IMG/VR virus record: IMGVR_UViG_3300025508_002497
Coordinates: 33,164 to 97,163 of that record
Length of the DNA: 64,000 nt
Reading direction: 5' to 3' (one strand)
DNA from: a virus
Under the pieces are notes generated by a model, which worked only from the letters and a program-made list of their open reading frames with translations, had not been told where the DNA came from and searched no databases. The position numbers were made by a program, and so were the translations under genes. Numbering within the stretch: position 1 is the stretch's first letter; each line of letters begins with the position of its first letter. Shown here in pieces: positions 34,501-43,428 of the stretch.

Positions 34501-37382
34501 TCGTAATCAACACCGTATATCTTAAGTTCATTACAATATGCTTTAAGTGTTCCAGCAGCAATGACGTTTGGTGACAAGACGTTAACATCAGTTTCACATG
34601 TAGTTACCTTGTTGTGACCAACACAATATCCTTGTGTTAAAGGTCCACCATTCTGAACGGTGGTTGGACTTATATTAAAGTCAGGCAAAGCAAAACCTAG
34701 AGGATCGTATGCACCGACTGGCTCCCCCGTTGTTGTATCGATGTCTCCCGCGTAGTAATACATCTGCTCGGCAAGACCGTTGGCACAAGCAGTTTCATTT
34801 ACTGCATAAGAAAGAACTCCTGCTCTAGCACAGTTGTTCTTTTCTAATACTGGTGGTTCTGGTTCTTCACATGGACTACTTACAGCACAATCTGCTGAAG
34901 GATTATCATTTTGATATACGCCCCCAAGATCAATACAATCGTATTCATTCTGGATTGAACAATCCTGTAAATCATTCGTACAGCAGTAGCCAAAATCTAG
35001 TGGACTGGCACATGAATAAGTAGGAGGAGATGTTCGATCGAGATAATCTGATAAGTTCAATGAACAGTTGGTGGCAAATATTCCTGCATATCTGGCACCA
35101 TTTACAACTTGACCAATAACATATTCATCGCTTGTGGCATCGTCTGGTAGTAGTTCTCTATAGACTGCTAATGCTCTTCCAACATCTGTGGAACTAGTCA
35201 TTGTGATAACCTGAGAGAATCCACTTTCGTTTATTGTAAAGAACTTATTTCCCTCAGATCTGGTTGATGTCCAATATTGCGGATTTTCGTCTGTAACATT
35301 GAATAATACGTTATTGTATAGTTTATTTGTGTAAACCAGATACGCCATCTCAGAAGCACTTGGAATATATCTAAACAGTTCTGCTGCCATTCCTTCTGTA
35401 TTGAAAGATTTGGCCCAAGGCATTGCTTCTCTGTCTGGATTATATTCTAATCCTTGATCATCATAACGCTCAAAGTATGTGTTGTGATAACCATCAGACA
35501 TTCTATCACAACCAGTTGGTCCAGATACAAAATTCGTATCAATGAGAGGTAGAAGTTTAAGATCAAAGTCGGAATTACTTCCTGTGATTCCATCAACCCA
35601 AAGTCTCCATTTCTTAAAGGTTGGTGTATTAGTTGTATTACAGTCACATTGAATAGAATCAGCACATATATCACAACCAGTTGCTCCTGCAACCCATGTA
35701 CCACTACATTCTATTTTTCTTACGGGATATGAGGGAGAACACCCATTTTCTGTACAACAGATTCCAAGGGGAATAGATTGTCCTGCACAACAATCTACAT
35801 TACCACAAGTGGTTCCAGCACCCATGTGAATACCGCCGTCTTGTCGGCATTCTTCTGGTAGTTTTCCGCCTATACACTCATCTGTTAAACAGCAAGCACC
35901 TTTAGTAAACTCTACGCATGGATCTGGTGCGTCTTCCTCGGTAGGACATGGAGTGTCACTTACAAAGGTTCCACCAAGTTCGTTACAAGTTTCTTGATCT
36001 GTACTATAAGGTACACCATCAACACAACAACAACCAACATTTGCACAAGGATCAGGACATGTAAATGTTCCACATGCCGTGTTTAAGAAGAACTGTCCTC
36101 CAACTGTTGCACATTTTTCTCTAGAGAAGTTGTAACAAGTGTTGTTTACACAACAGGCACCAAACTCTTCAGCACATGGTTCAGAGAAACAAGTGGTTCT
36201 ATTGAAAAAAGTTCCTTCACATTCGTTACCGAAAACATAGTCTCTACAATCTCCATCTTCACAACATGCACCTATTCGTACTTCATTATCACGGGTTCCA
36301 AAAGTTACACCATAATCTAGTCCCGCAACAAAACATTGCCAACTTACCCCCTTATCGAAAGAGATACAGTTTACAATGTCAGTTCCAGAAGTTGTTAGAG
36401 ATGGAGTCCTATAGAACTTGAATGGATTGAGGTTAGTGTTAAATGGATTTCCTTGACTAGACAATCCACCATTCTTGATGATCATTGTTAGGTTAACAGA
36501 CTCACCATATGTAACACCGTCAGCACTAAGAGCAGACAAAGAAGCATTTGTATTTGCAGTTCCAGAAGTAATCCTAAAGTTTTCTTTACCTACAATATAA
36601 TGAGTGTTTGCTTCGTTAGTGTCTAGCGTAACAGATCCACCCGCGACAGGATCGTGACGTTTTACTAGTTCCTTAAAGTCACCTAGAATGGCATGAAGAG
36701 AATCTGATTCTGCACTTAGTCCATTTGACTCTTTGAAGAATGTTCCAGTGGCACCAACAATATAGTTGTCTCCTCCATAATAGAGTAGTTCTCCTGTACC
36801 ACCAACAATCTGTGACTGCTGACCCGATCCTTCAGGTGCAGAGATTTTTAATCCAGCAGGAGTTGTGAGTTCTTCGATTGTAATATCTGGGTCATCTGTA
36901 ACTATTGATTTAAAGTAGGCAGTGGGTCCGCTGATTCCTCTCAGAATACTAGCACCCGTTCCAACAACATCAATGTCAAGTCTAGGATTACAAGGAGAGC
37001 CAAGGTCAGGTAAACAAGGATCTCCCACTGGAATACATGTTCCACAACAACAATAACTACCTTGTCCTCCAACACCCCCAGAAGGACACTCTAATCCAGC
37101 AGAACAACTATCACATATTACACCACCAACTCCACCATTAGAAGAAGCAGTTGCTCCCGCGATAGGACCAATGACAAAATACTCTCCATCAAGATTTACT
37201 AGTAATCTTTGGTTGCAGTTTGTAAGACCAGCATCAGCACTGATACCAGAACCAGTTGCCCCAGTTGGTCCAGTCGATCCAGTATTTCCAGTGTTTCCTG
37301 TAGTTCCAACAGAACCATCTGGTGCTGTTGGTCCCTTTGGTCCTGTTGGACCCATTAATGTAGAGATGGAAGAGTTGGCCAT
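31548..37382 (-). CDS. Giant Cys-rich modular protein with collagen-like N-terminus (1944 aa)
   Basis: The largest gene in the window. The N-terminus has G-x-y triplets (MGPTGPKGPTAPDG... TGSTGPTGATG, about residues 10-45), then a beta-rich head with a short CC cluster (SYCCCGTC). About a dozen ACC...GG modules follow, in two blocks (about 370-560 and 1360-1850), e.g. GACCVNNTCYNFSREKCATVGG, here cut to GACCVNNTC ... CATVGGQF, GACCLTDEC and GQCCSDDGC. Between them is a ~750-residue region with more scattered cysteines, including FDLKLLPLIDTNF and AMPWAKSFNTEGM, that resembles no family I can name. Probably a giant tail or head fibre. It heads the transcript of the Cys-rich island after the 387-aa fibre gene. 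Confidence 0.75.
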   Translation of the reverse strand: MANSSISTLMGPTGPKGPTAPDGSVGTTGNTGNTGSTGPTGATGSGISADAGLTNCNQRLLVNLDGEYFVIGPIAGATASSNGGVGGVICDSCSAGLECPSGGVGGQGSYCCCGTCIPVGDPCLPDLGSPCNPRLDIDVVGTGASILRGISGPTAYFKSIVTDDPDITIEELTTPAGLKISAPEGSGQQSQIVGGTGELLYYGGDNYIVGATGTFFKESNGLSAESDSLHAILGDFKELVKRHDPVAGGSVTLDTNEANTHYIVGKENFRITSGTANTNASLSALSADGVTYGESVNLTMIIKNGGLSSQGNPFNTNLNPFKFYRTPSLTTSGTDIVNCISFDKGVSWQCFVAGLDYGVTFGTRDNEVRIGACCEDGDCRDYVFGNECEGTFFNRTTCFSEPCAEEFGACCVNNTCYNFSREKCATVGGQFFLNTACGTFTCPDPCANVGCCCVDGVPYSTDQETCNELGGTFVSDTPCPTEEDAPDPCVEFTKGACCLTDECIGGKLPEECRQDGGIHMGAGTTCGNVDCCAGQSIPLGICCTENGCSPSYPVRKIECSGTWVAGATGCDICADSIQCDCNTTNTPTFKKWRLWVDGITGSNSDFDLKLLPLIDTNFVSGPTGCDRMSDGYHNTYFERYDDQGLEYNPDREAMPWAKSFNTEGMAAELFRYIPSASEMAYLVYTNKLYNNVLFNVTDENPQYWTSTRSEGNKFFTINESGFSQVITMTSSTDVGRALAVYRELLPDDATSDEYVIGQVVNGARYAGIFATNCSLNLSDYLDRTSPPTYSCASPLDFGYCCTNDLQDCSIQNEYDCIDLGGVYQNDNPSADCAVSSPCEEPEPPVLEKNNCARAGVLSYAVNETACANGLAEQMYYYAGDIDTTTGEPVGAYDPLGFALPDFNISPTTVQNGGPLTQGYCVGHNKVTTCETDVNVLSPNVIAAGTLKAYCNELKIYGVDYECNDDSVCEGVSQYDQTIDDCFFTHTTGLCGKGLSEDFIVRLNDNPESTCEQTEWPEDNYFPCGGSPDCNENIKVWPGTATSWPNATPTDTFKPVFSCEPCLNSFCAYQMSIGDNTAEALKWCKRGGAWDENAALLYEAYFDEVYAGECSNHNPFCGNDVRWEDVEGQVQNFGRFNPQDVQNFKDSSNECRTRIENTRNEVPNCEENITGDFKDLLYANFRDKVEHPNLLNDSDDSDPTTPNKRQVPGGLAFSFVPVLCPLTGSCIAGQRDLPSTIGSSNDTARYTALIYGIDNPNNPNESLVGSTNNLGLCYSGNCDNNLPVRTGSREDRVETTIRLNKGVGNNNNQLYGLIVTDCQNRVLCREGDTRTACSVCGTPSVIEPFDPPTVGCYNCQTGSCVDRLVCNLGETLGPDCSEQPQESLCPIGQCCSDDGCEPLRLFECRNKGGTWTQPDVICESLACECGREPLGNCCTPVGNGQNEHSYTCEKKCSGGGVWSGPADEDTESCPPDEPVGCCFQIIDNGNQSYRTEQNPTTQAMCQLSGRIDGNLIIYGTWFIGDCAVPTGRLCDESACEIVEINDSRVVIPSGGTFIINEEEFAQGESCVSSPCEQPQEFTCCVGIPLGPNRNGTFSTENAQYDCSDAVLIGEEGFCLTSTVNGPQNTSAAAGSDNTVTTTSCDVDATCMNQEGWGYCCHRPDSAGPPICQYNIGRFYCESTLNGTWGARETVCETCVDRPEPTLVKCCFPTFLGETRCVHVEQGNCNGNYLLNTCGITGVIVDGPQSPQETGEAPEGSVECTDCANTESCCFCGQCSSATITPFTCLESAGGGPFECPDANTFVGFDEDSFSLFPDSGTCKPDVKILLCTGDGTRCAIPFDDITDLYTENGGCNDDPDENKCCQDVTADFIQGLDPPRFRTVQLSTLFSGSPNVLQSDNQFYIRTSNCDGIHDQPIGSVFTYNGDGIGCLDNQQPIGEEVDCGTIPV

Positions 37383-37403
37383 ATTAAAGTCCTGATTTTT
37401 TAC

Positions 37404-38567
37404 CTAGTATGTAGTAAAGAATATATCTACATTTGGATTGGATTTCAAAGGACTTCCGTACCAAATAATGCCGTTATCGTTTTTCTGTCCATAAGAAACA
37501 AACTGATATATGTCAGTTGCGTTCGTGAGAACTGGTCTTTCGTTGTATGGGAAAATCCAGTTGGGTGGGAAAGTATCACCATCCAAGGTTGCTCCATCAT
37601 CTCTTCGTGTGAAGTCACCACCCTTTACTATTAGAGTAAAGGCAGATGCTCTGTTTGTATTGTCGCCACCAAAGTAATCCTTGAACTCGGCGGTCAGTGG
37701 CGTGATATCATTGAACTTAACAAAAGGAGCCTTTGTACCCAAGTCCCCATCTGTGTTTCCTGTTTCATCTCGATAAAGTTGGTTAGCATCAATGACCCAA
37801 ACATTCCCCCAACCAGCAGACGAACCATATGGGTCGCTTTGTATTGTTGAACTACCAAGATGAAGGCCTGGATTTACATTAAACTCTATTGTTCTTGTTC
37901 CATTTACAATCGATCCACCACTAACCTCAGTAAGACCGAAACGATATCCAACCTCATTGTAACTACGAGAGATTGCCTTAATGTTTTGAGTTTCTGGATT
38001 ATACTCAAAACCTGTTGCACCTCGAACTAGTGGAGTTGCTTCTGCACTGTTTCCACCAGATCCACCCATGTAGGCAATCTGTCCAGTTGCTCCACTAACT
38101 GGAACAGGAATAGTTCCACTACCAGTATATCGAACGATGATTTCGTCGTCCGTCTGGGTTACTACAAACCCACCAGTTCCTGCAATAGTTTTTAGATATA
38201 TTTTATTATCTTCACAATCACCAGTAAAAGTAAGTGGTTCATGTGGGCCTGTTGTTTCAGAATAAACCTCAAAGACAACTTCACCTTGAGGCCCTAATCT
38301 TCTTGGATTTAGACAATCTATTGTAGTTGAGATTTCAAGATCAACGGTGATAATATCATCATTAGTGTATGTTGTTCTTGCCTGGTAAGTTCCAGTATCA
38401 TTGAAATCAGCAATCGTGATGTTGTCAATAGTATAACCACTCGCTCCAGTAACACCAATAGAGCCAGTGTTGCCTGTGGGCCCTGTTTCTCCATTTGGTC
38501 CTGTGCCACCAGTGGGTCCGGTGGGACCAATCTCACCTATATTATAACCGATTACACTATTTGACAT
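37404..38567 (-). CDS. Collagen-like tail fibre protein (387 aa)
   Basis: The N-terminus contains G-x-y triplets GPTGPTGGTGPNGETGPTG (about residues 13-40), then a beta-rich domain and a Gly-rich motif GQIAYMGGSGGN near residue 165 that also appears in variant form in the 1944-aa protein (GELLYYGGDN). The C-terminal ~180 residues may be the distal domain. A trimeric fibre is likely from the triplets. It has no cysteine modules, so it may be the ancestor-like form of the two giant proteins or a shaft that pairs with them. Confidence 0.65.
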   Translation of the reverse strand: MSNSVIGYNIGEIGPTGPTGGTGPNGETGPTGNTGSIGVTGASGYTIDNITIADFNDTGTYQARTTYTNDDIITVDLEISTTIDCLNPRRLGPQGEVVFEVYSETTGPHEPLTFTGDCEDNKIYLKTIAGTGGFVVTQTDDEIIVRYTGSGTIPVPVSGATGQIAYMGGSGGNSAEATPLVRGATGFEYNPETQNIKAISRSYNEVGYRFGLTEVSGGSIVNGTRTIEFNVNPGLHLGSSTIQSDPYGSSAGWGNVWVIDANQLYRDETGNTDGDLGTKAPFVKFNDITPLTAEFKDYFGGDNTNRASAFTLIVKGGDFTRRDDGATLDGDTFPPNWIFPYNERPVLTNATDIYQFVSYGQKNDNGIIWYGSPLKSNPNVDIFFTTY

Positions 38568-38570
38568 TTA

Positions 38571-39866
38571 TCATCCTGCTGATACTTTGACTATTCCATC
38601 CACACCTGCATACAAAGATCCTGCTACGGCTGGATCTGAAGTAGGTAGGTCTGTAAGAGAAAGGGTCTTGAGACTGAGTTGATTTAGGAATGAAGTATAA
38701 CTCGAATCACCAAGACGAATGATCCAGTTTGTCGTAACATAAGGAGGCAAGTTTTCAATGGAAGTCAAACCACTCTCGGTTGTCTCTGAGATTCCAAAGT
38801 TTATATTTGTATCTTGATTTGATATGAGATTCATCTCTATCTTTTCTGAACCACCTTGCTTATTCAAGCCACTGTTAGTTAAGTCTCCCGTTGCTCCCAT
38901 TATAAACTTATTTCGGAGATCGGGTGTAAGAACAGAGTCAAGAGTTACTGTATCAACAGTTACCTCAACAAAAGTTCCTCTAGAAATACATCTAACTTTA
39001 TCGCCTGCCTGAAATCCAACAGGAGTTAAAGAAGTTTCTGTAAATGACGCTTGACCATTTTCACCACGAACACCATCGATATTTTGTGATGTTCGGAAGG
39101 ATGTGTATTCAACAAGAAGTCTATTGTTTCCACTTTCTATTACAGTTGCCACTATATTACCTAGTTCTACAGTATCACATTGAGGAGGCTCTGTTGATGT
39201 AAATGTAATACTATCACGGAATCCATATAGTTTGTTAATCGTTGAAGCAAAATCTGGATATGATGATGCACTGATTGGACTTCCATTACATAAAGCCCAT
39301 CCAGTCGGAACTTTGGTTGCATCTCCAGCAAAGGCATGGATAGATCCAACTGGGTTAACTCCGCTCATATAAACAGCAGTATCTCCCCCTAGATAGTTAC
39401 CCACATAGTTTTTAACAATACCTTTATCTTGTGTTACACCATTAATGCTCACAGATGGGAGACGAACCACAACTGTCTTCAGAACGGATCCTGCGTCGTT
39501 TGGTGGGGTGCTGTCCATCACACCTGCGGTTACGGAACTAAGGAAGAAAACTTCTGCCGCAGTAGAACCAGCAATCGCACCTGTTTCCGCAAAGGTGTTC
39601 ATTATAATATCACCAGCCATAACGTAGCCAAAGATATTAGTAGAGACAGATCCCTCAGCAACAACACCACATACCTCTGCGTTTGCTGGACTATCTGCTT
39701 GTGCTAGTGTGTAACCATTTGAATCAACATCAAATCTGATTACATTACCTGATGTAAAACCGTGACTAGCCTGAACCACATCAACTTTAAGTTGTGATCC
39801 AACCTGAGTTACCTCTCCAGCAATAGGAGTTCCTGAAATATTTGAACTAGATGAATTACAAGTCAT
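38571..39866 (-). CDS. Tail collar domain protein (gp12-like short tail fibre candidate)
   Basis: 431 aa. The middle contains the phage tail-collar pattern GSIHAFAGDATKVPTGWALC then NGSPISASSYPDFA (about residues 173-207), and DLRNKFIMGATGD near 313 completes the collar signature seen in T4 gp12-type receptor-binding fibres. The N-terminal domain (VTQVGSQLKVDVVQASHGF) looks like a virion attachment or shaft domain. It overlaps the 911-aa fibre gene (ATGA) and probably forms part of the host-recognition apparatus. Confidence 0.75.
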   Translation of the reverse strand: MTCNSSSSNISGTPIAGEVTQVGSQLKVDVVQASHGFTSGNVIRFDVDSNGYTLAQADSPANAEVCGVVAEGSVSTNIFGYVMAGDIIMNTFAETGAIAGSTAAEVFFLSSVTAGVMDSTPPNDAGSVLKTVVVRLPSVSINGVTQDKGIVKNYVGNYLGGDTAVYMSGVNPVGSIHAFAGDATKVPTGWALCNGSPISASSYPDFASTINKLYGFRDSITFTSTEPPQCDTVELGNIVATVIESGNNRLLVEYTSFRTSQNIDGVRGENGQASFTETSLTPVGFQAGDKVRCISRGTFVEVTVDTVTLDSVLTPDLRNKFIMGATGDLTNSGLNKQGGSEKIEMNLISNQDTNINFGISETTESGLTSIENLPPYVTTNWIIRLGDSSYTSFLNQLSLKTLSLTDLPTSDPAVAGSLYAGVDGIVKVSAG

Positions 39867-42598
39867 TCATTGACTCCTGTATTGAACTCTGAATTTAGAA
39901 CATAGTGGAAAGCCACCACATCTCCGAACACCCACCCGAATAGCGAGTTGAAACCAAAACCTGTTGTTGAACTAGAAGTTCCAAAAACTGAGGCACGACT
40001 TTCCCATGAACGAGCCTGATTGTTATAACCTCTAGTTCCTGAAGTTTTATCTAACTCTCTACCAGCACTAAGATTAAATGCCATATTTGAAGTTCCCTTT
40101 GGTGAATATATCTTCACACTAGTTGGAACCTTTCTTAGTTCGACGGGAATCCGAACTAGTGACCTAGATGAACCACTAATCATGCTAATACTTGGTGTTG
40201 ATTCATCCGGTGAAGATGTTGATAGCATAGTTGACTTTCCGACATAATCAGTAACCTTGTATGAAGTCTGATAGAATCTCTTACACCTTCTCAACTCTTG
40301 ATCTATATCAACTATCGAAGGATCGGTGACTATAAAACCAGACTCCATTTGAACCTTGGCAAGAGAAACCTCTCCTGCATAGAGAACATCAGCAGCACCT
40401 GTATTACCAGACATACCTCGGAACCTATATGGGAAAATGGATAGTTGTGCCCAACTCTCATCTCTGTTTATTAGACCTGATGCTGTTGGTCCGATGACAG
40501 GGGCAAATTTCATTGAGTATCTTGTCCATTTATATTCACCATCCAAGTAAACTAGAGGTAGAATCTGGTTACTTGAGGTTCCTCCTGTAGTTCCTTCCCA
40601 ATACTGAGTGTATTCAACTGCAAGGAATCCTGTGACTCCAGTTGCACCTTTAGCATAAAAGGAGACAACAGCAGGTTGTCCTGCTAGGGTATTCGCATCT
40701 TCAATCACGTTATTCCAAGAGATAAAATCACCACCGTCAACTGCGGTTTCGCCTGCACCTGGCGCAAAGTTTGCCCTCACTCTGGCATAATATTCTGGAT
40801 TACCTCCAACATCAGTTTGACCCTCGGAGAATACACCACGCTCAATCTCTGCTATGTCCTTACCAACAGGAGAAGTTAGTCGTTTGTTTCTATACCATCT
40901 GTCAGCGAAGTAAGTGTCTGCGGTTCCTGTATGTGTAGAATCTACACCAACACCTCTTTGCCAAATATCAAAACCACCATTGACTAGTAGATTTTTGATT
41001 CCTTGACCTACAGTATTAGAACCAGCAAGTCCCCCACCTCCTACTTGAGCCCCGTTTATACCACCTTTAACTTCTTCCGCAGTAAAGGCATCTGGATCTT
41101 GTAAAACATTGTCTAATGCTCCCTGACTTGGATTACTATAACCCTGACCTGGCCTTGTGTTGAAGAAGTAGATCTGATTAGATGCTCCAAGACGCATAGC
41201 AAGTGGAGTCGATGGAAAAACTTCAGGTCTTTGTGACAACTGACCAGTCTCATATCCACCATAATACAATGGATCACCATCAGAATCAAACACTCTAATA
41301 TTTGTTGCCAAGTCAAATGTGTCTGTTGGTTCTGTGACACCATGTAGTAACATTTCGGAATCATTAACTACAAGACCCAGTGTTCTTGATATATGTTGTA
41401 ATGCGTTATTTGCCGTAGTTAACTTGATGTAAGTTCCGCTATCGTTTATTCCTACAAGATCACCAACAGCAAATCCACTAGGTTTAGGTATTCTAATAGA
41501 TCGACCGTTACCAGTAGCACCACCGCCACCACCTCCGCCGGCGAATGAATTTACTTCCTGACCTCTGTAGTTTACAAACAAACCTCTGTCTGCTGATAGA
41601 CCAATGAGGACAGGTTTTGAAACGTGTCCAGGCGTGTTTGGTTCTACCGTTGTAATAAATCCTTTACTCAAAGGAGAAAGGAAGTATGGACACCCAACAG
41701 AGAGGACTCCACCAGAAACTGTTGTGAAGTCTCCTTCGACCTCACCATTAAACGTAACTTCAAAGTCAGAGTCTCCGTTGTCCCTAGAAATCATACCAAC
41801 TGCTTCTGCTAAAGTAGATCCCCCACCACCGAACGCCAAGGTAAATCCATTTGCATCGGCACTAGATGCCCTGACTACATTACCAAACTGGAAGTCGTGC
41901 GATACACCTGACACTCTTCTCTTGTTCACACCTCTAAGGATATCAACTCGACCATCGTAGGATCTGATTCTAGCGATCTCACCAGAAAGAGTTGATCCTA
42001 CAGGGATTGTATCTAGAGTGTGACCATTGCCGATTATCAGATCTGTTACGTTCTGTTTAAACGCAAGAGTCTTTCCGTTTGCCTCTCCGAAAAGAATCTG
42101 CTGCATTGAGGCATTAGCGAGTGTTCCTCCACCAATCATCTTTAAGTCTTGGTTAGTAAACCAAGCACCACCAAGGTTCAGTAAGAATGGAGCAGTTGTT
42201 CCTGTGTTGAAGTCGGGCCCAGTATATGATCCTACAACAATACCACCAGTGGCATAACCTGCGACTGGACTATCATCACCATTTACATTTACAAGTCCGT
42301 TTGGAAAGGAGACTTCACCAGCCGTAGAAAAACTAACATTACCAGTGACAACAAGATCACCACCGATGGTAATACCTTTACCAATCGTATCGGAGATTTC
42401 CATTTCATATGTACCACCACTTCCTCCGCCGGCGAAACCACCAGTTACAGAAAGACCAGTGCCGCCATTAATATCATAAACTCTCATTAGGTTCAACTTA
42501 GCAATAATCTGATCGTTCGTAAGAGTACGCCAATCATTGATTGTATCACCAAGTGACACTTCTGAAATTTGTGAATCATTTTTTGTTATATCGGACAT
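39863..42598 (-). CDS. Large tail fibre / baseplate fibre protein (911 aa)
   Basis: The N-terminus (SDITKNDSQISEVSLGDTIN then DWRTLTNDQIIAKLNLMRVY) is a virion-anchor sequence typical of marine T4-like fibres. Poly-Gly stretches (GGFAGGGSGG, GGGGGGA) separate beta domains. From about residue 540 the segment NLLVNGGFDIWQRG ... YFADRWYRN is a carbohydrate-binding-type domain common at the distal part of phage fibres. Probably recognises the host surface with the collar protein next to it. Confidence 0.65.
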   Translation of the reverse strand: MSDITKNDSQISEVSLGDTINDWRTLTNDQIIAKLNLMRVYDINGGTGLSVTGGFAGGGSGGTYEMEISDTIGKGITIGGDLVVTGNVSFSTAGEVSFPNGLVNVNGDDSPVAGYATGGIVVGSYTGPDFNTGTTAPFLLNLGGAWFTNQDLKMIGGGTLANASMQQILFGEANGKTLAFKQNVTDLIIGNGHTLDTIPVGSTLSGEIARIRSYDGRVDILRGVNKRRVSGVSHDFQFGNVVRASSADANGFTLAFGGGGSTLAEAVGMISRDNGDSDFEVTFNGEVEGDFTTVSGGVLSVGCPYFLSPLSKGFITTVEPNTPGHVSKPVLIGLSADRGLFVNYRGQEVNSFAGGGGGGGATGNGRSIRIPKPSGFAVGDLVGINDSGTYIKLTTANNALQHISRTLGLVVNDSEMLLHGVTEPTDTFDLATNIRVFDSDGDPLYYGGYETGQLSQRPEVFPSTPLAMRLGASNQIYFFNTRPGQGYSNPSQGALDNVLQDPDAFTAEEVKGGINGAQVGGGGLAGSNTVGQGIKNLLVNGGFDIWQRGVGVDSTHTGTADTYFADRWYRNKRLTSPVGKDIAEIERGVFSEGQTDVGGNPEYYARVRANFAPGAGETAVDGGDFISWNNVIEDANTLAGQPAVVSFYAKGATGVTGFLAVEYTQYWEGTTGGTSSNQILPLVYLDGEYKWTRYSMKFAPVIGPTASGLINRDESWAQLSIFPYRFRGMSGNTGAADVLYAGEVSLAKVQMESGFIVTDPSIVDIDQELRRCKRFYQTSYKVTDYVGKSTMLSTSSPDESTPSISMISGSSRSLVRIPVELRKVPTSVKIYSPKGTSNMAFNLSAGRELDKTSGTRGYNNQARSWESRASVFGTSSSTTGFGFNSLFGWVFGDVVAFHYVLNSEFNTGVNE

Positions 42599-42613
42599 TT
42601 AGTATTTCCTAGA

Positions 42614-43417
42614 CTATGCTTCTGTTTGTACTACTACTGTTTCATCACCAAAGGCGAAGTTATAACCTTCTGTTTCTTTTTTGATAATAGGAACAAAGAG
42701 ACCAGTATATAACCCCCCGCCACTGTTATCTGGTCTTATTTCAGGGTTTTTTCCTATACTCGCTGGTTGACGGACCAATGCTTGTGGATTATCGGGATTT
42801 CTACTCTGATTTACTATTTCATAAACTAGTCGCCCTGCTCCAATAGCATTCGAGTTTTGAACTCCTACGGCTGGATCTGTGAATAAATATTTATTTCCAA
42901 ACTGATCAAACTCTGTTCCGTCTCCAGTAACTATTCTTATTAATACATTAAATCCAAGATAATCCCCAACTGCCATAGTGTCTGGAATAGTTTCTTCCAT
43001 AGCAGTCTTCATAAGTTGAGACGCAACGTTTAAATATGGTGGGAATGTTATCCAAAATCCAGTAGGAATCCAAGACCGATCTGCGGCAGTAGTAGTAAAG
43101 TTAGTAAAGAACTCAGCATTTCTGTAAACTCTAAGATTTCTGCCATTCTCTGCAAGCACCACGGGAGATTTTGTTGGATCCCCAATATCTTCTCTTTCTA
43201 AATCGATACGAGGTTGTCCGTGATGAAACAAACATCTATTTGTTGTAGACGTTTGGTATGATTGAATAGTTTGTAGTTCTAAAAGTTCTCTGGATTGTAG
43301 AGCATAGCCTGGAATAAATCCAATAGAAATATGATTGGATTTAGGATTCCAGTCATCACCATAACCAGAACCGGCTCCAAACATAGAAAAGTTCCAAGAT
43401 GTATTTGTAAAGGCCAT
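42614..43417 (-). CDS. Baseplate/fibre adaptor structural protein, DUF4815-like
   Basis: 267 aa. The motif GFIPGYALQSRELLELQTIQ (residues ~33-52) is the recognisable start of myovirus baseplate-fibre adaptor proteins, where FxPGxALQxxEL is conserved. Located between the gp8-like wedge protein and the fibre genes, the position of gp9/gp10 in T4. A direct T4 counterpart is not assured. Confidence 0.55.
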   Translation of the reverse strand: MAFTNTSWNFSMFGAGSGYGDDWNPKSNHISIGFIPGYALQSRELLELQTIQSYQTSTTNRCLFHHGQPRIDLEREDIGDPTKSPVVLAENGRNLRVYRNAEFFTNFTTTAADRSWIPTGFWITFPPYLNVASQLMKTAMEETIPDTMAVGDYLGFNVLIRIVTGDGTEFDQFGNKYLFTDPAVGVQNSNAIGAGRLVYEIVNQSRNPDNPQALVRQPASIGKNPEIRPDNSGGGLYTGLFVPIIKKETEGYNFAFGDETVVVQTEA

Positions 43418-43428
43418 TTATACTCCTA

